Assembly (NCBI RefSeq): GCF_003076135.1
Contig: NZ_QDGZ01000005.1
Coordinates: forward strand, 248,001-312,000
Source: Nocardioides gansuensis
GTDB lineage: Bacteria > Actinomycetota > Actinomycetes > Propionibacteriales > Nocardioidaceae
Reading direction: 5' to 3'
Length of the DNA: 64,000 nucleotides
Position numbers and translations under genes: made by a program. Of the stretch, positions 7,897 to 16,329 are shown piece after piece (positions within the stretch are counted from its first letter, which is position 1; each line of letters starts with the position of its first letter). The notes under the pieces were generated by a model. It had not been told where the DNA came from and made no database searches. It was given only the letters and a program-made list of their open reading frames with translations.

Positions 7897-8351
7897 TGGG
7901 TGCCGAGGCGACGCTCCGGTCGATGGGCATCACGGTCCCCGAGGTGGTGCCGCCACTCGCGGCGTACGTCCCCGCCGTGCGTTCCGGCAACCTCGTCTTC
8001 ACCGCCGGCCAGCTGCCCGCCCGCGACGGCGAGATGCTCGCCGTCGGCAAGGTCGGCGCCGAGGTGACCGAGGAGCAGGCCTACGAGTGCGCCCGCCAGG
8101 CCGCGCTCAACGCGCTGGCCGCGATCCGGGCCGAGATCGGCTCGCTCGACGACATCAAGCGCGTGGTCAAGGCGGTCGTCTTCGTCGCGTCGACGCCCGA
8201 CTTCACCGCGCAGCCGAAGGTCGCCAACGGCGCCTCGGAGTTCCTCGGCGAGGTCTTCGGCGACGCCGGCCGCCACGCGCGCTCCGCCGTGGGCGTCCCG
8301 GTGCTGCCCCTCGACGTCCCCGTCGAGGTCGAGCTCGTCGTCGAGGTCTGA
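7896..8351 (+). CDS. RidA family enamine/imine deaminase
   Basis: A 151-residue member of the YjgF/YER057c/UK114 family: VRSGNLVFTAGQLPARDG near the start, a central arginine-containing helix (AALNALAAIRAEIGSLDDIKRVVKAVVFVAS) and the C-terminal phrase ARSAVGVPVLPLDVPVEVELVVEV. RidA hydrolyses reactive enamine/imine intermediates made by PLP enzymes. The usual catalytic arginine in the xGxxR(S/T)AVG-type motif is present as ARSAVG. It is the Rv3678c-type, longer RidA subgroup. It overlaps both neighbours by a base, so the operon is translationally coupled. Confidence 0.88.
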   Translation: MGAEATLRSMGITVPEVVPPLAAYVPAVRSGNLVFTAGQLPARDGEMLAVGKVGAEVTEEQAYECARQAALNALAAIRAEIGSLDDIKRVVKAVVFVASTPDFTAQPKVANGASEFLGEVFGDAGRHARSAVGVPVLPLDVPVEVELVVEV

Positions 8352-9202
8352 TGCGCCGACTGCCGCTGCCCGACGGCCTGGTCGAGCAGGCCAGGGCGTA
8401 CGCCGAAGGGCGGGCCACGCCGGCCGAGCCCCGCGACGCGGCGACCGTCGTGCTGCTGCGCGACGGCGACGACGGGCCCGAGGTCTACCTGCTGCGGCGG
8501 CAGGCGTCGATGGCGTTCGCCGCCGGCATGTGCGTGTTCCCGGGCGGCGGCGTCGATCCCCGAGACTTCGACCACTCGGTCGCCTGGGCGGGTCCGTCGC
8601 CCGCGGAGTGGGCGGCCCGGCTCGGCTGCGACGAGGCGATGGCGCGGGCGCTCGTGTGCTCGGCCGTCCGGGAGACCTTCGAGGAGTCCGGCGTCCTGCT
8701 CGCCGGGCCGTCGGCGGACTCGGTGGTGGCGGACACGACCGGCGCCGACTGGGAGTCCGACCGGGTCGCGCTCGAGTCGCGGGAGCTGTCCTTCACCTCC
8801 TTCCTCGCCGACCGCGGGCTTGTGCTCAGGTCGGACCTGCTCGGGGTCTGGGCCGGCTGGCTGACGCCGGTCTTCGAGCCTCGCCGCTACCGCACCTGGT
8901 TCTTCGTCGCCGTGCTGCCGGAGGGACAGGTGACCCGCGACGTCTCCAGCGAGTCGGCCTCGGTGACCTGGCTGCCGGCGAAGCAGGCCGTCGAGCTCGT
9001 GGAGGCCGGCGAGATGCTGATGCTTCCGCCGACCTACCTGACCTGCCTCGACGTCGCGGAGTACGCCGCGACCGCCGACGTGCTCGCCGAGGCAGCGGGC
9101 CGCACGGTCGAGATGTTCATGCCCGAGATCGTGGAGGAGGGCGAGGGATTCGTGCTGTCCACTCCCACGCACTACGTGGGGCTGCTGGAGGCGCGCCGGT
9201 GA
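8351..9202 (+). CDS. Nudix hydrolase with a split Nudix box (NUDT19-like)
   Basis: A 283-residue Nudix protein. The box is interrupted: FPGGGVDPRDF at about residues 62-72 is followed by an insertion of some 30 residues before the helix RALVCSAVRETFEESGVLL. This split arrangement is typical of NUDT7/NUDT19-type CoA and nucleoside diphosphate hydrolases. Substrate is not known. ATG at 8351 overlaps the ridA stop by one base and its own stop overlaps the next gene by 4 bases. Its place in the RidA-MBL operon suggests a metabolite-repair or cofactor-recycling role, which is inference. Confidence 0.85.
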   Translation: MRRLPLPDGLVEQARAYAEGRATPAEPRDAATVVLLRDGDDGPEVYLLRRQASMAFAAGMCVFPGGGVDPRDFDHSVAWAGPSPAEWAARLGCDEAMARALVCSAVRETFEESGVLLAGPSADSVVADTTGADWESDRVALESRELSFTSFLADRGLVLRSDLLGVWAGWLTPVFEPRRYRTWFFVAVLPEGQVTRDVSSESASVTWLPAKQAVELVEAGEMLMLPPTYLTCLDVAEYAATADVLAEAAGRTVEMFMPEIVEEGEGFVLSTPTHYVGLLEARR

Positions 9203-10011
9203 GCTGGGCCGGGGGCTCCTTCGGGTCCAGCGGCACCTGCGTGCTGGCGCCCAACGCCGGCCCGATGACCCTCGACGGCACCAACACCTGGGTGCTCCGT
9301 GCTCCCGGGTCCTCCCGCTCGGTCGTGGTCGACCCGGGGCCCTCCGTCGAGTCCCACCTGGCCGCGATCGGGGATGCGGCGGGCGACGTGAGCGCCGTAC
9401 TCCTCACCCACCACCACGCCGACCACAGCGAGGCCGCCCGCGAGTTCGCCGAGCGGCACGGCTGCGGCGTGCGGGCGCTCGACCCGGCGTACCGCCTCGG
9501 CTCGGAGGGCCTGGGCGAGGGTGACGTGGTCGTCGTCGACGACCTCGAGGTGCACGTCGTCGCGACGCCCGGGCACACCTCCGACTCGCTGTCCTTCGTG
9601 GTCCCCGCCGACGGCGCGGTGCTGACCGGCGACACGGTGCTCGGGCGCGGGACGACCGTGGTCGCGCACCCCGACGGCGAGCTCGGTGCCTACCTGTCCT
9701 CGCTCGAGCGCCTCCGTGCGCTGTGCGGCGAGCAGAGCATCACGTCCGTCTGGCCGGGTCACGGGCCGGTGATCACCGACGCGCTCGGCGCGATCGACCA
9801 CTACCTCGCGCACCGTCAGGAGCGGCTCGACCAGGTCCGCGACGCGCTGCGGGTGCTGCACGCGCGGGCGCGCTCCGGTGAGCGGCTCGACCACGAGGCG
9901 CTGCCCCGGGCGATCGTCGAGATCGTCTACGCCGACGTCGACCCGGTGCTGTGGGGCGCGGCCGAGCTGTCGGTGCGGGCCCAGCTGTCGTTCCTTTCCT
10001 CACGCGGCTGA
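9199..10011 (+). CDS. MBL-fold metal-dependent hydrolase (LACTB2-like)
   Basis: A 270-residue metallo-beta-lactamase-fold protein. The metal ligands are visible in THHHADHSEA, PGHTSDS, TGDTVLGRG and WPGHGPV. The N-terminus (LAPNAGPMTLDGTNTWVL) and a C-terminal winged-helix-like region (RSGERLDHEALPRAIVEIVYADV) place it with LACTB2/Rv3677c-type proteins, some of which are RNases and some thioesterases. GTG 9199 overlaps the upstream stop by 4 bases. Fourth and last gene of the operon that begins at 7741. Confidence 0.88.
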   Translation: MSWAGGSFGSSGTCVLAPNAGPMTLDGTNTWVLRAPGSSRSVVVDPGPSVESHLAAIGDAAGDVSAVLLTHHHADHSEAAREFAERHGCGVRALDPAYRLGSEGLGEGDVVVVDDLEVHVVATPGHTSDSLSFVVPADGAVLTGDTVLGRGTTVVAHPDGELGAYLSSLERLRALCGEQSITSVWPGHGPVITDALGAIDHYLAHRQERLDQVRDALRVLHARARSGERLDHEALPRAIVEIVYADVDPVLWGAAELSVRAQLSFLSSRG

Positions 10012-10017
10012 GACTCC

Positions 10018-10023
10018 TACGGT
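10018..10023 (+). promoter_or_regulatory. -10 hexamer of the TIGR03086-type gene (TACGGT)
   Basis: TACGGT ends 6 bases before the ATG at 10030 and fits a leaderless start, although the upstream operon stops only a few bases earlier. Confidence 0.5.
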
Positions 10024-10029
10024 GGGGGC

Positions 10030-10581
10030 ATGGGCACTCCACAGCAGACCACTGACCACCAGGCCGTCGTGGCGCTCTCGCGGGCGCTCGACCAGGCCGG
10101 CGACGTGCTCGCCGCCGTGCGCCCCGACCATCTCGACCGGCCCACGCCGTGCGAGGGCTGGACGGTGCGCCAGCTCGTCGGGCACCTTGCCGCCACTCCC
10201 GCCAACTTCCTCGCGATGAACCGCGGCGAGGACGTCGACTGGTCCGCCGAGCACGAGCCGAGCGACACGTACGTCGCGGACTACCGGGCGAGCGCCGACG
10301 ACCTCATCCACCACTGGCACCAGCGGCCGGACTCCGACGCCCCGCAGGCCGACTTCCAGACCGCCGAGCTGGCCCTGCACACGTGGGACCTGGCCCGGGC
10401 CATCGGGTGGTCCCGGCCGCTCGAGCCCCTCGTCGCCGAGCGCGCGCTGGCGATGCTGGAGGGGGCGCTCACGCCGGACAACCGCGGCGACGCGTTCCGC
10501 CCGCCCGTCGACGTGCCTGCTGATGCGCCGGTCTACGATCGGCTCGCGGGGTTTGCGGGGCGCGATCCGTCGACGCTCTAG
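10030..10581 (+). CDS. DinB-like, TIGR03086/maleylpyruvate isomerase N-terminal family protein
   Basis: A 183-residue helical-bundle protein with the actinobacterial signature TPCEGWTVRQLVGHLAATPANF near residue 40 and the helix ELALHTWDLARAIG that carries the second and third histidine ligands. The fold binds a divalent metal and several members use mycothiol as thiol cofactor. The reaction is not known for this subfamily. The gene has its own probable promoter, 18 bases after the MBL gene, and stops 20 bases before the convergent aminotransferase. Confidence 0.8.
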   Translation: MGTPQQTTDHQAVVALSRALDQAGDVLAAVRPDHLDRPTPCEGWTVRQLVGHLAATPANFLAMNRGEDVDWSAEHEPSDTYVADYRASADDLIHHWHQRPDSDAPQADFQTAELALHTWDLARAIGWSRPLEPLVAERALAMLEGALTPDNRGDAFRPPVDVPADAPVYDRLAGFAGRDPSTL

Positions 10582-10600
10582 CCCCGGATTCCGGGACCTC

Positions 10601-11629
10601 TCAGGCGAGCACGCGCAGCGCGGCCTCGACGTCGTCCTCGTCGTTGTAGAGGTGGAACGACAGCCGGAGCCGGCCGGCGCGCACGGCGGCGCGCAGCTCG
10701 GCCGCAGCCAGGCGATCGGTGACGTCATCGGGGCAGGGCACCGACACGATGGCCGAGTCGCCCGGTGGCAGCCCGAGGCCCTCGCGGAAGGCGTTGGCCA
10801 GGCCGAGGTCGTGCGCGTGGATGCGCTCGATGCCGAGGTCGAGGAGCAGGTCGAGCGCGGGTGCGTGGCCGACCCAGCTCGCCCACGCCGGCGAGACATC
10901 GAGGCGTCGGGCAGTGCCGGCCAGCCTCAGCGGCGGCCCGTAGATCGATTCCCAGCGCTGCTCGCCGGCATACCACCCGGCGGCGAGCGGCGGCAGCGCG
11001 TCGAGCAGCCCCGGCCGCACGCCGAGGAAGGCCGTGCCGCGGGGGCCGAGGAGCCACTTGTAGCCACCGCACACGACGTAGTCGGCGCGCGGGTCGGCCA
11101 GCGGCAGCCAGCCGGCCGCCTGGGTGACGTCGACGAGGGTGCGTGCACCGGCTGCCTCGGCCGCGTCCGCGAGCGCGGCCAGGTCGACGAGCCGCCCGTC
11201 GGCAGACTGGACGGCCGAGACCGCCACGAGCCCCACCGAGGCATCGATCGACTCGACGAGCTCCTCGAGGGGCACGAGGCGTACGTCGAGCGCAGGGGAC
11301 GCGAGGAACGGGAACAGCACCGAGGTGAAGTCCTCCTCGGCGGTGAGCACGCGAGTGCCCGCGGGCAACCCTGCCGCAACGAGCCCGACGAACTGCGAGG
11401 TCTGGCTGCCGGTCGCCACGTCGTCCGGCGACAGGCCGACCAGCGTCGCGAACGCCGATCGGCAGCGCTCGACGTCGGCGTCCACGTCGGGAGCATGCAC
11501 CGAGCCAGACGCGCGGGCGTCCTCGAACGCGCGCAGCGCCTCGGTCGCCCGTCTCGGGGCGAGCCCGAGGGTCGCAGAGTTGAGGAACGTGCCCCGGGGA
11601 GCGAACTCCGCCGGGGCCAGCGACGGCAT
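10601..11629 (-). CDS. Class V aminotransferase-like PLP enzyme
   Basis: A 342-residue fold-type I PLP enzyme. The lysine that binds PLP is in CGGYKWLLGPRGTAF (about residue 185), preceded by the aspartate in LVDVTQAAGWLPL. The short length and the opening FLNSATLGLAPRRATEAL resemble cysteine desulfurase/isopenicillin-N-epimerase-like proteins; no catalytic cysteine loop like that of IscS is seen, so desulfurase activity is unlikely. The start at 11629 lies 2 bases after the stop of crp, which reads in the same direction, so the two may be one transcript with crp first. Confidence 0.82.
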   Translation of the reverse strand: MPSLAPAEFAPRGTFLNSATLGLAPRRATEALRAFEDARASGSVHAPDVDADVERCRSAFATLVGLSPDDVATGSQTSQFVGLVAAGLPAGTRVLTAEEDFTSVLFPFLASPALDVRLVPLEELVESIDASVGLVAVSAVQSADGRLVDLAALADAAEAAGARTLVDVTQAAGWLPLADPRADYVVCGGYKWLLGPRGTAFLGVRPGLLDALPPLAAGWYAGEQRWESIYGPPLRLAGTARRLDVSPAWASWVGHAPALDLLLDLGIERIHAHDLGLANAFREGLGLPPGDSAIVSVPCPDDVTDRLAAAELRAAVRAGRLRLSFHLYNDEDDVEAALRVLA

Positions 11630-11631
11630 CG

Positions 11632-12309
11632 TCAGCGGGCTCGGCGGGAGAGGCGCTCGATGTCCATGATCACGACGGAGCGGGGCTCGAGGCGGAGCCA
11701 GCCGCGCGAGGCGAAGTCGGCGAGCGCCTTGTTGACCGTCTCGCGGGAGGCGCCCACCAGCTGGGCGAGCTCCTCCTGGGTGAGGTCGTGGTGGACGTGC
11801 ACGCCGTCGTCGGCGGTGCGGCCGAAGCGGTCGGCGAGGTCGAGCAGCGCCTTGGCGACGCGGCCCGGCACGTCGGAGAACACCAGGTCGGCGACGACGT
11901 CGTTGGACTTGCGCAGGCGGGCGGCGAGCTGGGCGAGCAGGCCGCGGGCCACCATCGGACGGCCGTCGAGCCAGCGCAGCAGGTCCTCGTGGGACAGCGA
12001 AGCGAAGGTGGCGTCGGTGACCGCGGTGACGGTCGCCGAGCGCGGCCCCGGGTCGAAGAGCGAGAGCTCGCCGAACATCTGGCCCGGGCCCATGATCGCC
12101 AGCAGGTTCTCCCGGCCGTCACTCGAGGTGCGGCCGAGCTTCACCTTGCCCTCGACCACGATGTAGAGCTTGTCGCCCGAGTCGCCCTCGTGGAAGAGCA
12201 CGTCGCCCCGGCGCAGCTTGGTCTCCGCCATGGAATTGTGCAGCGCCGTGGCCGCCTCGTCGTCGAGGGCGCTGAACAGCGGGGCCTGACGCAGCACGTC
12301 GTTGTCCAC
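11632..12309 (-). CDS. crp: Crp-type cAMP receptor transcription factor
   Basis: A 225-residue CRP/FNR regulator: cyclic-nucleotide beta barrel in the first 120 residues (GDVLFHEGDSGDKLYIVVEG; phosphate-binding GELSLFDPGPRSATV, which has the arginine and serine used for cAMP), a long dimer helix, then a winged helix-turn-helix with recognition helix GASRETVNKALADF. It matches Rv3676/GlxR/SCO3571 in length and place. The start GTG 12309 is chosen because GGAGGA lies 7 bases upstream; an upstream frame to 12366 lacks family similarity. A half-matching Crp site (12390-12405) upstream may allow autoregulation. Probable target: the acetate transporter operon near 22.0 kb. Confidence 0.92.
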   Translation of the reverse strand: MDNDVLRQAPLFSALDDEAATALHNSMAETKLRRGDVLFHEGDSGDKLYIVVEGKVKLGRTSSDGRENLLAIMGPGQMFGELSLFDPGPRSATVTAVTDATFASLSHEDLLRWLDGRPMVARGLLAQLAARLRKSNDVVADLVFSDVPGRVAKALLDLADRFGRTADDGVHVHHDLTQEELAQLVGASRETVNKALADFASRGWLRLEPRSVVIMDIERLSRRAR

Positions 12310-12389
12310 GGGGAATCCTCCAGTGAGTCGCGGTCCCAGGCCTAGGGGGAACGACGGCCGGGGCATGGTGGTTCTGGCGTGATCCTAGT

Positions 12390-12405
12390 CGTGTTATGAG
12401 TCACA
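12390..12405. promoter_or_regulatory. Weak Crp-like site between crp and nth
   Basis: CGTGTTATGAGTCACA keeps one perfect half (TCACA) and 3 of 5 bases of the other half of TGTGA-N6-TCACA. It lies in the divergent crp/nth control region, where autoregulation is common in the family. Weak evidence. Confidence 0.3.
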
Positions 12406-12447
12406 CACGGCAATCAGACCACAACCAGGGTTGTCGTTAGCGGGTCG

Positions 12448-12453
12448 TACCCT
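12448..12453 (+). promoter_or_regulatory. -10 hexamer of the nth operon (TACCCT)
   Basis: TACCCT ends 7 bases before the GTG at 12461; fits a leaderless message for nth-TlpA-Nudix. Confidence 0.55.
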
Positions 12454-12460
12454 GTCTGCC

Positions 12461-13177
12461 GTGCCCGCCTCGCCGACTGTCGTCCGCCCCGACACCGCCC
12501 TCGTCAGACGCGCACGCAAGATGGACCGGGTGCTCGCCGAGACCTACCCCGAGGCCCGCTGCGAGCTCGACTTCAGCACGCCGTTCGAGCTCCTCGTCGT
12601 CACCGTCCTGAGCGCCCAGACCACCGACCGGCGGGTCAACGCGGCGAGCCCCGCACTCTTCGCGGCATACCCGACGCCGGTCGCGATGGCGGCCGCGCCG
12701 CGCGAGCACCTCGAGCAGCTGGTCGGCCCGCTCGGCTTCTTCCGGCAGAAGACCGAGGCGCTCCTCAAGCTCAGCCAGGCGATCGTGGAGCGCTACGACG
12801 GGGAGGTGCCGGGCCGCCTCGAGGACCTCGTCACCCTCCCGGGAGTCGGCCGCAAGACCGCCAACGTCGTGCTGGGCAACGCGTTCGGCGTCCCGGGCAT
12901 CACCGTCGACACCCACTTCGGCAGGCTCGTCCGCCGCTTCGGGTGGACCGAGGAGACCGACCCCGTGAAGGTGGAGCACGCCGTCGGCGCGCTGTTCCCC
13001 AAGCGCGACTGGACGATGCTCTCCCACCACGTGATCTGGCACGGCCGCCGCCGCTGCCACGCCAAGAAGCCCGCGTGCGGCGCCTGCCCGCTCGCCCGCC
13101 TCTGCCCGTCCTACGGCCTGGGCCCGACCGACCCGGTGGAGGCCGACAAGCTCGTCAAGACCCAGGGGCCGGCGTGA
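12461..13177 (+). CDS. nth: Endonuclease III
   Basis: A 238-residue DNA glycosylase/AP lyase that removes oxidised pyrimidines. The helix-hairpin-helix [18 protein letters not shown] carries the catalytic lysine (GRK), [11 protein letters not shown] carries the catalytic aspartate, and the C-terminal cluster [17 protein letters not shown] supplies the four cysteines of the [4Fe-4S] cluster. GTG 12461 is supported by the leaderless promoter; the longer frame to 12431 would start in the promoter. Its TGA overlaps the next start by 4 bases. Same order as Rv3674c-Rv3671c. Confidence 0.95.
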   Translation: MPASPTVVRPDTALVRRARKMDRVLAETYPEARCELDFSTPFELLVVTVLSAQTTDRRVNAASPALFAAYPTPVAMAAAPREHLEQLVGPLGFFRQKTEALLKLSQAIVERYDGEVPGRLEDLVTLPGVGRKTANVVLGNAFGVPGITVDTHFGRLVRRFGWTEETDPVKVEHAVGALFPKRDWTMLSHHVIWHGRRRCHAKKPACGACPLARLCPSYGLGPTDPVEADKLVKTQGPA

Positions 13178-13785
13178 GGCTGCGGCTCGCAGCCCTCGCG
13201 GCTGCCCTCCTCTGCGCGGGCGTGCTCTCGGCCTGCGACGCCGACGTCGCGCCGCCCGGAGACCCCGACGTGCGGGTCGACACCCCGGCGCTGCGCGAGC
13301 TCAAGCGCGAGATCGGCATGGAGCCGTGCCGCCCGGGGGACGCCGAGCCCGTCGACGGCGGCCTCCCGGAGGTCAGCCTGCCGTGCCTGGGCGGCGGCGA
13401 GGACGTCGACCTCTCGACGCTGCGCGGCCCGCTGGTGGTCAACCTCTGGCAGGCCTTCTGCGGTCCCTGCAAGAAGGAGATGCCGGCGCTGCAGGCCTTC
13501 CACGAGCGGTACGGCGATCGCGTGGGCGTGCTCGGCGTCGACTACCAGGACGTCAACCCGGAGGCGGCGCTCGGACTCGCGCGGCGCACGGGCGCGACGT
13601 ACCCCTCCGTCGCCGATCCGGCCGGCGAGCTGCAAGGCCAGGACTCGATCGGCGTGATCCGCGGGATGCCGACCTTCGTGCTGGTGGACGCCGAGGGCCG
13701 GGTGGCCAGCGTGCTGCCCGGGGGCGTCGACTCGGTCGCCGATATCAAGGAGATGGTCGCCGAGCACCTGGGGGTGCAGCTGTGA
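13174..13785 (+). CDS. TlpA/ResA-like thioredoxin-fold lipoprotein
   Basis: A 203-residue exported protein. A lipobox [10 protein letters not shown] is at residues 12-21, so it should be a lipoprotein facing outward. The thioredoxin fold has the redox motif [13 protein letters not shown] and cis-proline phrase [10 protein letters not shown]; an extra cysteine pair (EPCRPGD...VSLPCLGG) precedes the active site, as in related extracellular thioredoxins. It probably reduces or rearranges disulfides of envelope proteins. Co-translated with nth and the Nudix gene by 4-base overlaps on both sides. Confidence 0.88.
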   Translation: MRLRLAALAAALLCAGVLSACDADVAPPGDPDVRVDTPALRELKREIGMEPCRPGDAEPVDGGLPEVSLPCLGGGEDVDLSTLRGPLVVNLWQAFCGPCKKEMPALQAFHERYGDRVGVLGVDYQDVNPEAALGLARRTGATYPSVADPAGELQGQDSIGVIRGMPTFVLVDAEGRVASVLPGGVDSVADIKEMVAEHLGVQL

Positions 13786-14501
13786 GCACGTTCGACGGCG
13801 TGCCGCTGCCCGACTGGCTGGTGGCCGTCGCGCACGCCGCCGACACCCTCGACGTGGACGACCTGACCACGTTCAGGCCGCCGGACGACGGATCGACCCG
13901 CAAGGCGGCGGTGCTGATCCTCTTCGCCGACTCGCCCCCGGTCGACGGTGTCCCCGGCGAGCTGCTGCTCACCGAGCGGGCCCACCACATGCGCACCCAG
14001 CCCGGGCAGGTGTCCTTCCCAGGCGGCTCCACCGACCCCGGCGAGACGGCCGTCGAGGCCGCGCTGCGCGAGGCAGAGGAGGAGGTCGGCCTCGATCCGG
14101 CGGGCATCCACGTCTTCGGCAGCCTGCCCGAGCTGTGGCTGCCGCCGAGCAACTTCGCGGTGACACCGGTCCTGGGCTACTGGCACGCCCCGGCGCCCGT
14201 CTGGGTCAGCAGCCCCGACGAGGTGCACGCGGTCCACCACGTCCCCATCGCCGAGCTCCTCGACCCCGAGCACCGGATCACCGTGACCCATCCCAGCGGA
14301 TACCGCAGCCCCGGCTTCCTGATCGGGCCCGACAAGGACGTGATCCTGTGGGGCTTCACCGCCGGCATCCTCTCGCGGCTCTTCGATCACCTCGGCTGGA
14401 CGCGCGACTGGGACCAGGCGCGGCTGCGTGACCTTCCGCAGCACATGCTGCAGGGTGGATCCACCCGGCGGCCCCGGGCGGACACCACAGACCAGGAGTG
14501 A
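13782..14501 (+). CDS. Nudix hydrolase, CoA pyrophosphatase type
   Basis: A 239-residue Nudix protein with an intact box (GGSTDPGETAVEAALREAEE, continuing EVGL) preceded by MRTQPGQVSFPGG, the pattern of CoA diphosphatases (NudL/YeaB, Rv3672c). These cleave CoA or acyl-CoA to phosphopantetheine derivatives and 3',5'-ADP. A C-terminal extension of about 30 residues is rich in arginine and aspartate. GTG 13782 overlaps the TlpA-like stop by 4 bases; marP follows after 3 bases, so four genes form one operon. Confidence 0.88.
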   Translation: MSTFDGVPLPDWLVAVAHAADTLDVDDLTTFRPPDDGSTRKAAVLILFADSPPVDGVPGELLLTERAHHMRTQPGQVSFPGGSTDPGETAVEAALREAEEEVGLDPAGIHVFGSLPELWLPPSNFAVTPVLGYWHAPAPVWVSSPDEVHAVHHVPIAELLDPEHRITVTHPSGYRSPGFLIGPDKDVILWGFTAGILSRLFDHLGWTRDWDQARLRDLPQHMLQGGSTRRPRADTTDQE

Positions 14502-14504
14502 GCG

Positions 14505-15677
14505 ATGAACCCCCTCGACTGGTGCCTCCTGGTGCTGGTGGGTCTCTATGCCCTCTCGGGCTACTGGCAGGGCTTCGTCACCGGGGCCTTCGCCACCGCC
14601 GGCCTGCTGCTCGGTGGGCTGTTCGGCATCTGGGTGGCGCCGATCGCCCTCGGTGACGCCGCCCCGTCCCTGTGGGTCTCGCTGGGGGCGCTCTTCATCG
14701 TGATCCTCTCCGCGTCGGTGGGGCAGGCGGTCCTGCAGTACACCGGCGCCCGGATCCGCGACCGGATCACCTGGCAGCCGATCCGGGCCGTGGACGCGGT
14801 CGGGGGCGCGGCGCTCAGTGCCGCCGCCGTACTGATCGTCGCCTGGGCCCTCGGCGTGGCCATCTCCGGCTCGCGGATCGGACCCGTCACCACGCTGGTG
14901 CGCGAGTCCACGGTCCTGGCGCGGGTCGACCAGACGCTGCCCAGGCAGGCCGGGACGGTGCTGCAGACCTTCAACAACGTGGTCGGCACCACGTTCTTCC
15001 CGCGCTACCTCGAGCCCTTCGCCCCCGAGCGCATCGTCGAGGTGGGCCCGGGACCCAGGCGGCTCCTCCAGGATCCCGACGTGCTCGACGCCGCCCCGAG
15101 CGTGCTCAAGGTGCGCGGCACCAACGAGTGCGGCAACGGCGTCGAGGGCACCGGCTTCGTCTACTCCCCGGACCGGCTGATGACCAACGCACACGTCGTC
15201 GCCGGCGTCGACCAGCCCGAGGTCGAGATCGGCGGCTCGTCGGTGCCCGCGCGCGTGGTCCTCTACGACGAGGACCTCGACATCGCCGTGCTCGCCTTCG
15301 AGGCCGACGTGCCCCACCTCGTCTTCGACAAGTCGGCCGAGGCGACCGATGGCGTCGCGGTGCTCGGCTACCCGCAGGACGGCCCCTACGACGTGCAGCC
15401 TGGCCGCATCCGGTCCGAGCAGCGGCTGCGCTCACCCGACATCTACGGCGAGGGCTCGGTGATCCGCGACGTCATCTCCCTCCGCGCGCTGGTCCGGCCG
15501 GGCAACTCGGGTGGCCCCGTGATCTCCTCGGGCGGCGACGTGGTCGGGGTGGTCTTCGCGGCCTCGGTGACCGACGCCGAGACCGGCTACGCGCTCACGG
15601 CCGACCAGGTCGCCGAGAGCGCCGCCCGGGGCGTGACCTCGTCGGCGACGGTCGACACCGGCACCTGCGTGCGCTAG
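14505..15677 (+). CDS. marP: MarP-type membrane serine protease
   Basis: A 390-residue protein with four N-terminal membrane segments (CvpA-like domain, residues 1-130) and an outside trypsin-like protease domain. The catalytic triad is readable: H230 in TNAHVV, D259 in DEDLDIAV and S335 in GNSGGP. Cysteines in TNECGNGV (about 205) and at the C-terminus (TGTCVR) could form the regulatory disulfide known in the family. M. tuberculosis MarP (Rv3671c) keeps cytoplasmic pH steady in acid and activates a peptidoglycan hydrolase. ATG 14505 lies 3 bases after the Nudix stop. Confidence 0.93.
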   Translation: MNPLDWCLLVLVGLYALSGYWQGFVTGAFATAGLLLGGLFGIWVAPIALGDAAPSLWVSLGALFIVILSASVGQAVLQYTGARIRDRITWQPIRAVDAVGGAALSAAAVLIVAWALGVAISGSRIGPVTTLVRESTVLARVDQTLPRQAGTVLQTFNNVVGTTFFPRYLEPFAPERIVEVGPGPRRLLQDPDVLDAAPSVLKVRGTNECGNGVEGTGFVYSPDRLMTNAHVVAGVDQPEVEIGGSSVPARVVLYDEDLDIAVLAFEADVPHLVFDKSAEATDGVAVLGYPQDGPYDVQPGRIRSEQRLRSPDIYGEGSVIRDVISLRALVRPGNSGGPVISSGGDVVGVVFAASVTDAETGYALTADQVAESAARGVTSSATVDTGTCVR

Positions 15678-15680
15678 CCG

Positions 15681-15765
15681 GGTCTCGATACGGCGCTGGC
15701 GCGCCTACTCGACCAGCGAGAAGAACTTCGAGACGGCGCTGGCGCGCCTACTCGACCAGCGTCAG
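15681..15765. repeat. Two direct copies of an intergenic repeat (GGCGCTGGCGCGCCTACTCGACC)
   Basis: The gap between the convergent marP and holin-like genes holds two copies, about 15681-15720 and 15727-15765, each with the core CGGCGCTGGCGCGCCTACT followed by CGACCAGCG. The first copy begins GGTCTCGATA. This is the second repeat family of the window, of the GGTCGAGTAG...GAGACC kind found in Nocardioides and relatives. The GGCGCGCC palindrome lets each copy form a hairpin, so it may end transcription from both sides. Confidence 0.85.
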
Positions 15766-16166
15766 CCGTGCCCCTTCAGGGCGCGGGGGATCTCCCTGCC
15801 CTGGGCCATGGCGCGCTCGGGGCCCTTGACCTGCTTGACCTGCCTGAAGCCGATGTAGGCGAGCAGACCGGCGACGAGGAGGTAGAAGGCGAAGACGATC
15901 AGGAACGCCCAGTGCAGGTCGAGGCCGGAGCCGTTCCAGTGGATGAGGTAGGCGATCGCGACGGACAGCATGATGATGGCGAGCACCGCCAGGAAACCGG
16001 CGGCGGCGAACAGGCCGAGGCCGGTGCCGCCGTGCTTGAAGCTGACCTTCAGCTCCGACTTGGCCAGCTGGATCTCCTTCGAGATCAGCGTGGAGATGTC
16101 GCGGCTGGCGTCGACGACCAGAGCGCCGATGGTCGGATCGGTGTCCTTGACCGGTTCGGAAGCCAT
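15762..16166 (-). CDS. Phage holin superfamily III-like (DUF1469) membrane protein
   Basis: A 134-residue protein with a charged N-terminus, an amphipathic stretch (STLISKEIQLAKSELKVSF) and two long hydrophobic segments (about residues 48-70 and 80-108). This matches the actinobacterial holin-like DUF1469 family that is part of the chromosome core rather than a prophage; no lysis genes are nearby. The ATG at 16166 is 7 bases after TAGGAC. It corresponds in place to Rv3669. Function unknown; perhaps envelope-related. Confidence 0.8.
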   Translation of the reverse strand: MASEPVKDTDPTIGALVVDASRDISTLISKEIQLAKSELKVSFKHGGTGLGLFAAAGFLAVLAIIMLSVAIAYLIHWNGSGLDLHWAFLIVFAFYLLVAGLLAYIGFRQVKQVKGPERAMAQGREIPRALKGHG

Positions 16167-16173
16167 GCGGTGT

Positions 16174-16179
16174 GTCCTA
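16174..16179 (-). promoter_or_regulatory. -10 hexamer of the holin-like gene (TAGGAC)
   Basis: TAGGAC on the minus strand, 7 bases before the ATG at 16166. Confidence 0.4.
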
Positions 16180-16329
16180 TCGGTGGCGACGCGGAGGCTG
16201 ACGTGGCCGACCCTACACAAGGGCGGCGCCCGGCTAGCATGGTCCGCAGGTGTGCCGGGAAGTCTGGTCGGCTCGTGCCCTGCCCCGGGGTGCGGACGAC
16301 GATCGACGACCCCCACGAGAGGCCGCCGC

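Noticed and set aside
15762-16166. Prophage remnant (holin-like gene)
   Set aside because: The gene is part of the conserved chromosomal order (Rv3669 place) and no other phage genes are near.
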